This document shows positions 25,257 through 33,615 of a DNA stretch of 64,000 bases, one piece after another. The first letter of the stretch is position 1. Each line of letters begins with the position of its first letter. Below the pieces are notes generated by a model that saw nothing but the letters and a program-made list of their open reading frames with translations, was not told the origin of the DNA and searched no databases. Made by a program: the position numbers and the translations under genes. This stretch comes from Gordonia sp. PDNC005 (lineage in GTDB: Bacteria; Actinomycetota; Actinomycetes; Mycobacteriales; Mycobacteriaceae), in the NCBI RefSeq assembly GCF_016919385.1, contig NZ_CP070351.1:3410001-3474000 (forward strand), read 5' to 3'.

Positions 25257-26102
25257 ATGCCTGACGCCTCGGACCAAGCCGTACTGATCACCGTCGAGGA
25301 TCTCGTCGAATCGATGCTATCGAATCGGCCGCCCGCGGTGCTCGACATCCGTTGGCAGCTGGGGCGGGACGACGGTGCCGAACGCTACCGCGACGGTCAC
25401 CTGCCCGGTGCCGTCTACGTTGATCTTGAGACCGAACTGGCTGCGCCCGCAGATCCTGCACTCGGCCGGCATCCCCTCCCCGACCTCGAACGACTGCAGG
25501 TCTCAGCCCGCAGTTGGGGAGTCGACTTCGGTTCGCCGGTTGTGGTCTACGACGACAACGCGGGCATGTCCGCGGCACGGGCGTGGTGGCTTCTGCGCTG
25601 GGCGGGAGTCGCCGACGTGCGAATCCTCGACGGCGGATTCGATGCGTGGCAGGACGCCGGTATGCGCGTGTCGAAGGGCGACGCGAAGCCGCGGACCGGC
25701 ACCGTGGCCTTGCCCGGAGGAGCCCTGCCGACCGTCGACATGAACGACGTCGCCGCCACCTCGGCGATTGTGCTCGACGCTCGCGCCACGGAACGGTTCC
25801 GCGGGGAGGTAGAGCCCGTCGATCCGCGCCCCGGACACATTCCGGGCGCGGTGAGCGCGCCGACGTCGGACAACGTCGACGCGTCCGGCCGCTTCCTGTC
25901 CCCAGCCGAACTCCGCGCCCGATTCGCGGATCTCGGCGTGACCTCCGGGCAGGATGTGGTGGTCTACTGCGGGTCGGGTGTCACCGCAGCTCACCAGATA
26001 GCGGCGCTCGCGGTGGCCGGCATCAACGCCACGCTCTATCCCGGCTCGTACTCCCAGTGGTCGTCCGACCCGACGCGCCCGGTTGAGACTTCTCTTCCCT
26101 GA
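25257..26102 (+). CDS. Thiosulfate / 3-mercaptopyruvate sulfurtransferase (two rhodanese domains)
   Basis: The 281-residue protein has two rhodanese domains. The N-terminal domain carries VLDIRWQLG and the structural ERYRDGHLPGAVYVD (about 42-56). The catalytic C-terminal domain carries AVSAPTSDNVD and the active-site loop YCGSGVTAAH (Cys about 240). CG[ST]GVTA loops are typical of mercaptopyruvate or thiosulfate sulfurtransferases. It makes persulfide sulfur available in the cytoplasm. It is 38 bases after the LLM gene and convergent with the PLP-enzyme gene, with a 4-base gap. Confidence 0.92.
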   Translation: MPDASDQAVLITVEDLVESMLSNRPPAVLDIRWQLGRDDGAERYRDGHLPGAVYVDLETELAAPADPALGRHPLPDLERLQVSARSWGVDFGSPVVVYDDNAGMSAARAWWLLRWAGVADVRILDGGFDAWQDAGMRVSKGDAKPRTGTVALPGGALPTVDMNDVAATSAIVLDARATERFRGEVEPVDPRPGHIPGAVSAPTSDNVDASGRFLSPAELRARFADLGVTSGQDVVVYCGSGVTAAHQIAALAVAGINATLYPGSYSQWSSDPTRPVETSLP

Positions 26103-26106
26103 CCGC

Positions 26107-27327
26107 TCACCCTCGCAGACCGGCCTTGGCGGCCGAGAACAGTGCCGCGACGACGTGATCCTGCTCGGTGATCGTGAGACTCGGAAACATCGGAAGACGC
26201 AGCACGTTCCCGGACCGTGACGTCTCGACACCGCGCTGGGCGAGGGTCTCGCCGGTGTGCGCCGCGAGCCGGGTGTCCTGGGTGACTGCGAACTGGTTCC
26301 ACACGTGGTTGTCGACTCGCTCGGGCAGGGTGATGAACCCGGTGTCGGCGAGCGGCGCGAGCCAGTCGAGGTAGCGCAACGCCAGGACCGATCGACGCAG
26401 GTTGTTGAGTGAGAGATGAGGCAGCCGCGCCGAAAGCGCTGCCGCCTGGACGTCGTCCATAGGGGTGTCGAGACTGAGTTTGCGCGCGAGTTCGGCGACG
26501 TCGGACCTGTTCGTGAGCACCGCGCCCGAGCGCCCGCACGAGGCGAGGTTCTTCTCGACGTCGAATCCGACGGCGACGGCGTCCGACCACACCCCCAACC
26601 CGTCGAGACCGATACCCTGACCGCCGTCCTCCACGATCGCGACGGCGGTGCCTGCAACAACGGCGCTGATCGAACGGATGTCGGCGGCACGGCCGTTGAG
26701 ATGGATCGGGACGATGCAGCGAGTGCGCTTGGTCAGCACGTCACGCACCGACTCAGGGTCGAGCAGGTGATCGTCACCCACATCGGCGACCACCGGAGTC
26801 GCTCCGGCGAGACAGACGGCGTTAGTGGTCGTGTGCGGCGCGTTCGACGGGATGACGACTTCGTCGCCGCGCCCCACCCCGACCGCGTGCAGTGCCACGA
26901 CGAGCGCATCCGTGCCGGAGGCTGTTCCGACCGCGCTCACCACTCCGTGGAATCCGGCGAACGCGTGCTCGAACTCCGCGACCTGGGGACCCGCGGTGAA
27001 CAATCCGGTCACCAGCACGTCGTGGACGGCCCGTTCGATGGGCCCGATCTCCTCGACCGCGAGCAGACGATCACACGGCGCGGCCGGAACCGCCGTCACC
27101 ACACCTCCGACGTCGACGATCGACTTCCGCTTCCAGAGGGGATTACGCGTCCCCATGTGCCGCAGCTGCTCATTGCCGGGCACGTCGAGAACCATCACCG
27201 GCCGCGGTGGGAGACGGTGCATCACCCGATCCGCGAGCAGGCTCAGATCGGCGGCTCGACCGTTGACGGTCATCGGCTCGATGTCATGGACGCCCTGCTC
27301 CGACGTGCCCGAGAACACTTGTGTCAT
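26107..27327 (-). CDS. DegT/DnrJ/EryC1/StrS-type PLP-dependent aminotransferase
   Basis: The 406-residue enzyme contains the sugar-aminotransferase fold from about residue 90: VTGLFTAGPQVAEFEHAFAG (about 106-125), ASGTDALVVALHAVGVGRGD (about 135-154), the ED-GG pair in VEDGGQGIGL (about 235-244) and the PLP lysine in FDVEKNLASCGRSGAVLTN (about 258-276). The first 85 residues (with LRHMGTRNPLWKRKSIVDVG) are an unusual extension. No nucleotide-sugar or polyketide genes are nearby, so it looks like an orphan. GGACGGAAG lies just before ATG 27327. Confidence 0.82.
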   Translation of the reverse strand: MTQVFSGTSEQGVHDIEPMTVNGRAADLSLLADRVMHRLPPRPVMVLDVPGNEQLRHMGTRNPLWKRKSIVDVGGVVTAVPAAPCDRLLAVEEIGPIERAVHDVLVTGLFTAGPQVAEFEHAFAGFHGVVSAVGTASGTDALVVALHAVGVGRGDEVVIPSNAPHTTTNAVCLAGATPVVADVGDDHLLDPESVRDVLTKRTRCIVPIHLNGRAADIRSISAVVAGTAVAIVEDGGQGIGLDGLGVWSDAVAVGFDVEKNLASCGRSGAVLTNRSDVAELARKLSLDTPMDDVQAAALSARLPHLSLNNLRRSVLALRYLDWLAPLADTGFITLPERVDNHVWNQFAVTQDTRLAAHTGETLAQRGVETSRSGNVLRLPMFPSLTITEQDHVVAALFSAAKAGLRG

Positions 27328-27466
27328 CTTCCGTCCCTTTGTAGGCTCAGCGGCCGCTCCATCAGCGGCTGCTCATCCAGAACTACCCCCGATTCGTGTC
27401 GTCGGGAACGGGGCGAAGCGTCAATATCTCGTAGGGAAATCGCTAAGACTCCGACTCGAAACACAT

Positions 27467-28099
27467 TCAGTCGACGTTTCGGCGGAGGTCAAGGGTGCTC
27501 ATGAGCTCGATCACGACTTCGTCGGGCGAGAACTCGAGGCGTTTCCACGAAGATCAGCGGCACCCAGCCGATGGCCGACAACGAGTTCGTCCACCCCGTG
27601 ATGCCGTGCTTGTTCAAGAACCGCACGAACTTGCGCTCCAACTCCGATTCGGACAGATCTTCCGCGGACCGCAGGAGCCGTCGGGCGGTCCGCATTCCCC
27701 GCGAACCCGCATTCCGTTCGAGGGCCGAGCGACGGTACGGCGACACACCGACGCGGGCACCGTGCACGAGTCGACGACGTGCGAGCTCCGCGGCAGTGAG
27801 AGCGTCACCTCGTCGGGCAGCACCTTCGTCAGACCGTGCAACCACGCCGCCGCAGTCCTGTCGACGACTGCCCCGGCGTAGCCGTTCGCGACGATCCGGA
27901 CCCGCGCCATGTCAGTCATCCGGTGCTCCGCCGACAGGAACGTCGACCGCGCGTGCGCTACCCACAGGCCCCTCTCGGTCCGCGCGCGCAACTGCCCTCT
28001 TGTCATGCCGAGATCGCGAGCCTGAGCCGTGGTGATGACGCCGTCGTGGTCGGCAAGAAAGCGCGCAGCACGCACTCCGACCGATTGTTCTGCCCCCAT
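27467..28099 (-). pseudogene. Decayed AbiEi-like/DUF559-type gene (frameshifted)
   Basis: From ATG 28099 the minus strand reads an AbiEi-type winged-helix start (FLADHDGVITTAQARDLGMT, then LPDEVTLSLPRSSHV). The similarity then moves to another frame (MRTARRLLRSAEDLSESELE, then FVRFLNKHGITGWTNSLSAI). It moves to a third frame for the tail WKRLEFSPDEVVIELMSTLD before a TGA at 27467. The core of the DUF559 nuclease-like domain is missing, which implies at least two frameshifts and a deletion. Intact relatives are common single genes in actinobacteria, described as type IV antitoxin-like. No partner toxin is adjacent. Confidence 0.7.
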
Positions 28100-28171
28100 A
28101 CTCGTTGGACGCACGCCACGCCGTTGCGGTTCCACTGCCGCCCCTCGGGCGTGTCGGATAACCTCCGACGC

Positions 28172-29416
28172 ATGTTGACGTGGAAGACCGTCCCGGCAGA
28201 CGCGACGGTCGTCGCCCCGGACGAACGCTTGTCCTGGCCTCGAACGATCGGAATCGGCGCGCAGCACGTGGTCGCGATGTTCGGCGCCACGTTCCTCGTC
28301 CCGGTGCTCACGGGCTTCCCACCGTCGACGACGCTGCTGTTCTCGGGCATCGGCACGATCGCCTTCCTGGTGATCACCGGCAACAAGCTCCCCAGCTATC
28401 TCGGCTCGAGCTTCGCGGTGATCGCACCGGTGACCGGCGCAGTCGCGGCACACGGCACGGGCAGTGCACTCGGCGGCCTGATCGTGCTCGGCCTGGTGCT
28501 CATCGCGATCGGCGCCGTCGTCCACCTCCTCGGAACCCACTGGATCGACGTGATCCTGCCGCCGATCGTCACCGGCGCGATCGTCGCGCTGATCGGGTTC
28601 AATCTGGCGCCCGCCGCGAAGGACAACTTCGAGAAGGGCCCGGTCGTCGGCCTCATCACGCTGGTGCTGATGGTGGCGGTACTCGCGTTCTTCCGCGGCC
28701 TCGTCGGCAGACTGGCGATCTTCCTCGCCGTCGTGGTCGGTTACCTGATCGCGCTGGCCCAGGGCGACGTCGACACCTCGGCGATCGCGTCCGCCGCCTG
28801 GATCGGATTCCCCGAGTTCCACGCGCCGTCGTTCAACCTGTCAGTCCTCCCGCTGTTCCTACCCGCCGTGATCGCCCTGATCGCCGAGAACATCGGCCAC
28901 GTGAAGTCGGTGTCGCAGATGACCGGCCGCGACCTCGATCCGATCACCGGCAAGGCGCTGATGGCCGACGGTGTCGCGACCGTCCTGGCGGGCGCGGGCG
29001 GCGGATCGGCGACGACGACCTACGCCGAGAACATCGGCGTGATGGCGGCGACCCGCATCTACTCGACGGCCGCGTATTGGGTGGCCGCGATCGCGGCGAT
29101 CCTCTTGTCTCTTTGCCCGAAGGTCGGCGCTGTGATCTCGGCGATCCCTCCGGGTGTCCTCGGCGGCGCGACCGTGGTGCTCTACGGCCTCGTCGGCATC
29201 CTCGGTGTGCGGATCTGGCTCACCGCGAACGTCGACTTCTCCAAGCCGATCAATCAGATGACCGCCGCGATCCCGCTGATCATCGGCATCGCCAACTTCA
29301 CGTGGCAGGTGGGTGACCTCATGTTCACCGGTATCGCGCTCGGTTCGATCGCCGCACTCGCGATTTACCACGGCATGCGTCTACTCACTGCGGCACGCGA
29401 CCTCAAGACCGACTGA
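28172..29416 (+). CDS. uraA: Uracil permease (NCS2/NAT family)
   Basis: The 414-residue integral membrane protein has about 14 hydrophobic segments. Family motifs are GIGAQHVVAMFGATFLVPVL (about 27-46), GSSFAVIAPVTGAV (about 78-91), AENIGHVKSVSQMTGRDLDP (about 236-255, the NxG region of NCS2 carriers) and TTTYAENIGVMAATR (about 281-295). It imports uracil with protons. The start ATG 28172 has no ribosome site, but a GGATAAC -10-like sequence about 15 bases upstream suggests a leaderless message. Confidence 0.92.
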   Translation: MLTWKTVPADATVVAPDERLSWPRTIGIGAQHVVAMFGATFLVPVLTGFPPSTTLLFSGIGTIAFLVITGNKLPSYLGSSFAVIAPVTGAVAAHGTGSALGGLIVLGLVLIAIGAVVHLLGTHWIDVILPPIVTGAIVALIGFNLAPAAKDNFEKGPVVGLITLVLMVAVLAFFRGLVGRLAIFLAVVVGYLIALAQGDVDTSAIASAAWIGFPEFHAPSFNLSVLPLFLPAVIALIAENIGHVKSVSQMTGRDLDPITGKALMADGVATVLAGAGGGSATTTYAENIGVMAATRIYSTAAYWVAAIAAILLSLCPKVGAVISAIPPGVLGGATVVLYGLVGILGVRIWLTANVDFSKPINQMTAAIPLIIGIANFTWQVGDLMFTGIALGSIAALAIYHGMRLLTAARDLKTD

Positions 29417-29417
29417 T

Positions 29418-29945
29418 TCACCAGTCGCGTTCCAAGAGGAAGAAGTACGGCTCGGTCGAGCCGCGGACGTCCATCGCACCGAACAGCGTGTTCTGGTCGA
29501 GCGCGCGGAAGTGATCGATGATCGGCAGTTGGTCGTAGACCATGCTCGTGCTGACCACGCCGCGGTATTCAACACGACGCAGTCGGGCTCGGTGCCGACG
29601 GGTCCTCGTCAAGGCGAAGCCGACGCCGACACCCGGAATCTTCGGGCGCGGGAGCCGGTCGCCGAACTTCACGAGTGTCTGGAGCGGCATCGCTCCCGGG
29701 TTGACCGGGAACAACGAACCGGGTGTGCCGAACAGGAGCGGGTGCACATGATCGGCGTCGTCGAAGCGTTTGCCGTACCAGCCGCTCACTGCGAGGAACC
29801 CGTCGAGCGGGTGACCGGTGGGCACCTCGGAGCCGTGCCATTGCCCGAGGACGTCGTCGACTCCGACGCCCGGCAGCGAGTCGTAGAGAGCGGCCGCGTC
29901 GGCGTTGGGCAGTCCGGCCTGAAGGTCGGCGACGGTGATCGTCAT
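29418..29945 (-). CDS. GXWXG/DUF4334-domain protein
   Basis: The 175-residue protein starts with a short GXWXG domain (LGQWHGSEVPTGHPLDGFL, about 34-52). A DUF4334 domain follows, with VEYRGVVSTSMVYDQLPIID (about 130-149) and the C-terminal MDVRGSTEPYFFLLER. The biochemical function of the family is unknown. Members often sit beside oxidoreductases in actinobacteria. Its ATG overlaps the stop of the MpaB-family gene (ATGA), so the two are co-translated and likely act together. Confidence 0.82.
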   Translation of the reverse strand: MTITVADLQAGLPNADAAALYDSLPGVGVDDVLGQWHGSEVPTGHPLDGFLAVSGWYGKRFDDADHVHPLLFGTPGSLFPVNPGAMPLQTLVKFGDRLPRPKIPGVGVGFALTRTRRHRARLRRVEYRGVVSTSMVYDQLPIIDHFRALDQNTLFGAMDVRGSTEPYFFLLERDW

Positions 29946-30808
29946 CGTGCTTCCTCCAGGTGCTTCACCGGACAGCCGCCCGGGAACGTGCCGAGCTTCT
30001 CGACCTCGAATCCGGCGGGGTACGACTTCACTCGGCGACTGTCGCCGAAGCCCATCGGGGTGCGCCGCGGCGGCAGCATGCGAACGAACCATGCTCGTGC
30101 ACGCATCGCCCGTCGGCTCAACGCTACGACGGCGGCGGACGGTTTCTTGTAGTGCAATGCGTCGAGCAGTGGATCGTCCATCAGCGCGCGTGAGAACACC
30201 CGGACTGCTGGACGCGCCGGCTTCGGGTAGAAGGTCGCAAGGAGGTCGAGCGTCATGTCGGCGACAGCACGTCCGCCCTCGTCGAAGGCGAAGTGCTCGG
30301 CCTCGTACTCGTCGAGCAGTGTCGAGAACTCGTCGTAGGTCGCAGGGATGTCCTTGATGTTCATATGGCGACCGAGCTCGCGGTAGTAGTTCGTCGCGGC
30401 GACGACCTCGTCGTAGCTGAGCTTGCGCCAACCGTGGTCGTCGATCCACCGCTTGGGCACCACGACGAAGGTCGCGAGGACGTATCGGAAGTCGTCGTTG
30501 GAGATGTCGTATCGGTGATGCATCTGGTTGATTCGACGCAACGCGGCCTTGCCGTCAAGGGACGCGAACCCGCAGACCAGCGGGGCTTCCAGGAGCAGCC
30601 CGGTGTCGTCATACCGCTTCTGCGTGTCGTCGAATCCGCCCGAGGCCGCCAGAAGCGACCCGACACTGGGCACCGCGTACGTCCGGAACAGCGCGAAGCT
30701 GAGCGCCTGGTTGAAGTCCCACGGGAAGTCGAGCATGGACATGTTCCGGTACATCTCCGTGTAGTCGCGGTGCGGGTCGAGCCCGGCATTGCGATCTGGG
30801 TTGAACAT
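29942..30808 (-). CDS. MpaB-family (DUF2236) oxygenase-like protein 2
   Basis: The 288-residue protein is of the short MpaB type: DPHRDYTEMYRNMSMLDFPW (about 11-30), then DGKAALRRINQMHHRYDISN (about 81-100) and FVVVPKRWIDDHGWRKLSYD (about 109-128). It is only distantly related to the 22932-24152 product. AGGA lies 6 bases before ATG 30808. A divergent TetR gene starts 95 bases away with a dyad between them, so it is probably TetR-controlled together with the DUF4334 gene. Confidence 0.8.
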   Translation of the reverse strand: MFNPDRNAGLDPHRDYTEMYRNMSMLDFPWDFNQALSFALFRTYAVPSVGSLLAASGGFDDTQKRYDDTGLLLEAPLVCGFASLDGKAALRRINQMHHRYDISNDDFRYVLATFVVVPKRWIDDHGWRKLSYDEVVAATNYYRELGRHMNIKDIPATYDEFSTLLDEYEAEHFAFDEGGRAVADMTLDLLATFYPKPARPAVRVFSRALMDDPLLDALHYKKPSAAVVALSRRAMRARAWFVRMLPPRRTPMGFGDSRRVKSYPAGFEVEKLGTFPGGCPVKHLEEAR

Positions 30809-30840
30809 GGTGGGTCCTCTCCTAGGCCGTCCACTCACCA

Positions 30841-30852
30841 TAAGTTTACTTA
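30841..30852. promoter_or_regulatory. Small dyad, candidate TetR operator
   Basis: TAAGTTTACTTA is a perfect 5+2+5 dyad midway between the divergent MpaB-family gene and TetR gene, where an autoregulated operator is expected. Confidence 0.45.
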
Positions 30853-30902
30853 CGGGCGGTTCGCAAGGGATTGACCGAACTCGACGTGACAGAATCCCAT
30901 TC

Positions 30903-31472
30903 ATGGAGACGTCAGCCGAACCCGACAAGCTGCGTTCCCGTTTTCTCGACGCAGGAATGACGGTGCTCGCCCGTGACGGCTATTCCGGGTTCAAGCAGGC
31001 CGCGGTCTGCGCCGAAGCAGGCGTCACCACCGGCGCGTTCTACCACTCGTTTCGCAACTGGAAGGCCTTCGAGTCCGAACTGATCGGACATTGGCGAGTC
31101 GAGGCCACCGACCGCCTCGTGGAGTCGGCCCGTGGTGTCGCCGACCCCCACGAACGCATCCGCGCGCTCATCTCGATCGCACTCACCCTGCCGCACGCCA
31201 CCGAGCGCGCCATCCGCACCTGGGCAGCCAACGACCCCGAGGTGCACGCAGCCCTCGCCGACGTGGAGAACGCCAGGCGCAGCGCCATCGCCGAGATGGG
31301 GGTTGAACTGTTCGGCGAGGCCACCGCCGACCGCCTCGCGTCGACCGCAATGCTGCTTCTCACCGGATTCGAGAACTCGACACAGCCGTCACTCGACGAT
31401 TTCAAGTGGGCGATGGACACCTTCACCGCTGCCGCGTTGACGATGACCGGCGCGGATCAGACGTCGGAGTAG
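30903..31472 (+). CDS. TetR-family regulator
   Basis: The 189-residue TetR protein has helix-turn-helix residues about 10-55 (RFLDAGMTVLARDGYSGFKQ, then AAVCAEAGVTTGAFYHSF) and an all-helical ligand domain. It is divergent from the MpaB/DUF4334 pair and likely represses it through the dyad at 30841-30852. Its last 16 bases overlap the convergent SDR gene. Confidence 0.87.
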   Translation: METSAEPDKLRSRFLDAGMTVLARDGYSGFKQAAVCAEAGVTTGAFYHSFRNWKAFESELIGHWRVEATDRLVESARGVADPHERIRALISIALTLPHATERAIRTWAANDPEVHAALADVENARRSAIAEMGVELFGEATADRLASTAMLLLTGFENSTQPSLDDFKWAMDTFTAAALTMTGADQTSE

Positions 31473-32326
31473 TCGGCCACCTGGCCGCGCCTCGGCGCCT
31501 GATACATGGTCCACGCCATGCGCGGGAGCAGCCGCCCAGGTAGTCGAGCGGGCCAGTCGTCGGGCCGCAGGAGTGCCTCGGTCCCACCGTCGACGGTAAT
31601 CACCGATCCGACCATGAAGTCGGCCGCAGGCGACAGCATCGTCATCACCCATTGGGCGAGCTGCGCTGGGGTGCCGTACTCACGCGCCGGCACCGGGAAC
31701 GACCTCACCTGACTGCCGGTTGGGCTCGACAGCTGCCCCGCGAGCAATGGTGTCATCACCGGCCCGGGTGCAATCACGTTCATGCGGATCCCCGAACCCG
31801 CCCACTCGGCCGTCACCGATGTCCGACGGACCCAGCGAGCGACTGCGATCTTCGATGCCGCGTACGACGCGGGCGCCGACAACGGGCCTCGACGCGACAG
31901 GATCCGGGCGGCCTTCCCTGCATCACCCGCGAGCAGGGCACGGACCGCTCCGCGCGGAACCAACGGCGTCGACGTGGTCGAATTCGATCCGAACACAACA
32001 ACTTTCGCGTTGTGCGCCTGCGCCAGGCGCGGCCTGAGCGCCTCCAGGAGTTCGGTGACACCGAGGTAGTTCACCTCGACGAGCGTGCGTTCTCGTCCGC
32101 GCCGCGGACCCATCCCCGCAGCCAGAACCGCGCCGTGGATCGGTCCGTCGACCTTGGTCAGGATGTCGCGGGCCGCCGCGATGCGCCCGCCCTGCGTCGA
32201 CAGATCCGCGGTCACGTCGGCATCAGCGAGATCCACGCCGATCACGTCGTGGCCGTCGTCCCGCAGGCGCTGCGCGACCGCCGCTCCCATGCCCGACGCC
32301 GACCCGGTCACCACATACACACCCAT
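31457..32326 (-). CDS. SDR-family oxidoreductase (hydroxysteroid-dehydrogenase-like)
   Basis: The 289-residue classical SDR has VTGSASGMGAAVA (about 5-17), the catalytic SYAASK (about 161-166) and PGPVMTP (about 192-198). TGSASGMG followed by a shortened central region resembles 3-alpha-hydroxysteroid dehydrogenase/carbonyl reductases. The KstR-like box 9 bases before its start hints at control with sterol catabolism, but the substrate is unproven. Confidence 0.82.
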   Translation of the reverse strand: MGVYVVTGSASGMGAAVAQRLRDDGHDVIGVDLADADVTADLSTQGGRIAAARDILTKVDGPIHGAVLAAGMGPRRGRERTLVEVNYLGVTELLEALRPRLAQAHNAKVVVFGSNSTTSTPLVPRGAVRALLAGDAGKAARILSRRGPLSAPASYAASKIAVARWVRRTSVTAEWAGSGIRMNVIAPGPVMTPLLAGQLSSPTGSQVRSFPVPAREYGTPAQLAQWVMTMLSPAADFMVGSVITVDGGTEALLRPDDWPARLPGRLLPRMAWTMYQAPRRGQVADYSDV

Positions 32327-32334
32327 ACCGCTAC

Positions 32335-32348
32335 TAGAACACGTTTCA
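32335..32348 (-). promoter_or_regulatory. KstR-like operator box 2
   Basis: TAGAACACGTTTCA (plus-strand reading) fits TnnAACnnGTTnnA exactly and lies 9 bases upstream of the minus-strand SDR start at 32326, where it would block a short-leader promoter. Confidence 0.5.
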
Positions 32349-32373
32349 CTTCTGGTCGGTAGTCCAACCGGAC

Positions 32374-33486
32374 TCAGATTCCGTAGACGCGCTTGGCGTT
32401 CTCTGCGAAGAGATGAGCCAGGAGGTGATCACCACGATCACCGACCACGTCGAGCAGGGCGCCGACGACCACGTCGAGCGCGGCGTTGGGCCTGTCGATC
32501 GGCATGTCCGAGCCGAACACGACCCGCTCAGGACCGAACCTGTCGACAACATGCAGGACGAGTGGTCCGATCATCTCGGCGAGAATGTCGCGGCCCCCGA
32601 TGTTGCCTGCCGTCTCGCGGCCGTAACCGAGCGGACCAAGCGCCAACCCTGACACCTTGACGATGATGTTGGATCGAGCGGCGAGCATGCTCATCCGCTC
32701 CTTCCACAGGTTCAGGATCTCGGCACGGGCGGCAGCCGTGGCTCCCGCCCCGGACCCGACTGGGCCGAACACCCCGACCGGCAGCCCGAGATGTTCGATG
32801 ACAATCGTCGTCTCGGGGAATCGCCTGGCCAGGAAGTCGAGCTCGCCCAACTGGTGAGAGTAGGCGAACGAATGGAAGACGAGGCCGTTCTCGGCGATCG
32901 ACTCGAACCCGCGTAGGAACGACGGGGTGCTGAGAATCCCTGACTCACGGCGCCACTGCATCACCTGCGTATCCGAGTGCCGCGCCCATTTGTAGCGGAC
33001 ACCACGCACCAGCGGGCTGTAGCGCATCTGCTCCTCGACCGACGCACCGAAGTCGGCGTGGGTCGGATCACCTGCGATCACGAGCGCACCGAGATCAGGG
33101 ATTCCGTTGTGGCCGAACGGCAGACCGGTCACGTAACGCGTCTCGGCGAACGACGACGCCGCATCTGAACTATCGCCGAACCAGTGCGATTCCATGTGGA
33201 CCACTGAGCTGACGCCGACACCGGCGACGCGCCGGATTCCAGCGGCTTCGGCACCGTACTGTCGAGATCCGTACGGGGAGCGAACGATGCTCGGGTCGAT
33301 CATCATCCGCATCTCAGAACGCCGGGCCTTCATCCCGGACACCCACAGCGCGGGGCGTGGGAACCGTTTGATCAGCGGCATGGTCGCCACTCGCGCGTAC
33401 CGAGACAGCGCCCAGGTTGATCGCATCGGGTCGTAGAAATGGACGTGAGCGTCGACGATCCCTGGGATCACTCCACTCAATGTCAC
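32374..33486 (-). CDS. Amidohydrolase-2-family metal-dependent hydrolase
   Basis: The product has about 370 residues. An amidohydrolase-2 barrel begins at IVDAHVHFYDP (about 9-19, the HxH metal site). Later motifs are FHSFAYSHQLGELDFLARRF (about 221-240), VIEHLGLP (about 245-252) and FGSDMPIDRP near the C-terminus (Asp metal ligand). Relatives include decarboxylases and lactonases such as LigI/ACMSD types. GTG 33486 puts the barrel at the N-terminus. GTG 33531 would add 15 residues. The start is uncertain because neither has a clear ribosome site. Confidence 0.78.
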   Translation of the reverse strand: MTLSGVIPGIVDAHVHFYDPMRSTWALSRYARVATMPLIKRFPRPALWVSGMKARRSEMRMMIDPSIVRSPYGSRQYGAEAAGIRRVAGVGVSSVVHMESHWFGDSSDAASSFAETRYVTGLPFGHNGIPDLGALVIAGDPTHADFGASVEEQMRYSPLVRGVRYKWARHSDTQVMQWRRESGILSTPSFLRGFESIAENGLVFHSFAYSHQLGELDFLARRFPETTIVIEHLGLPVGVFGPVGSGAGATAAARAEILNLWKERMSMLAARSNIIVKVSGLALGPLGYGRETAGNIGGRDILAEMIGPLVLHVVDRFGPERVVFGSDMPIDRPNAALDVVVGALLDVVGDRGDHLLAHLFAENAKRVYGI

Positions 33487-33615
33487 CACCGATTCAGGGT
33501 CCCATATGCGTCCGACGACACATGCCGCCACCGGCTCAATTCACGTGTCGTGTCGGCCCCGACCGTTACCCTCTAGTACTAACAGTCGGTCGAGAAGCTG
33601 AGGAGGACGTCGCCG

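Noticed and set aside
27614..28822. Minus-strand 402-codon frame as one protein
   Set aside because: Its first two thirds are antisense to the uracil permease. Only the part from 28099 resembles a protein family, and that is frameshifted.
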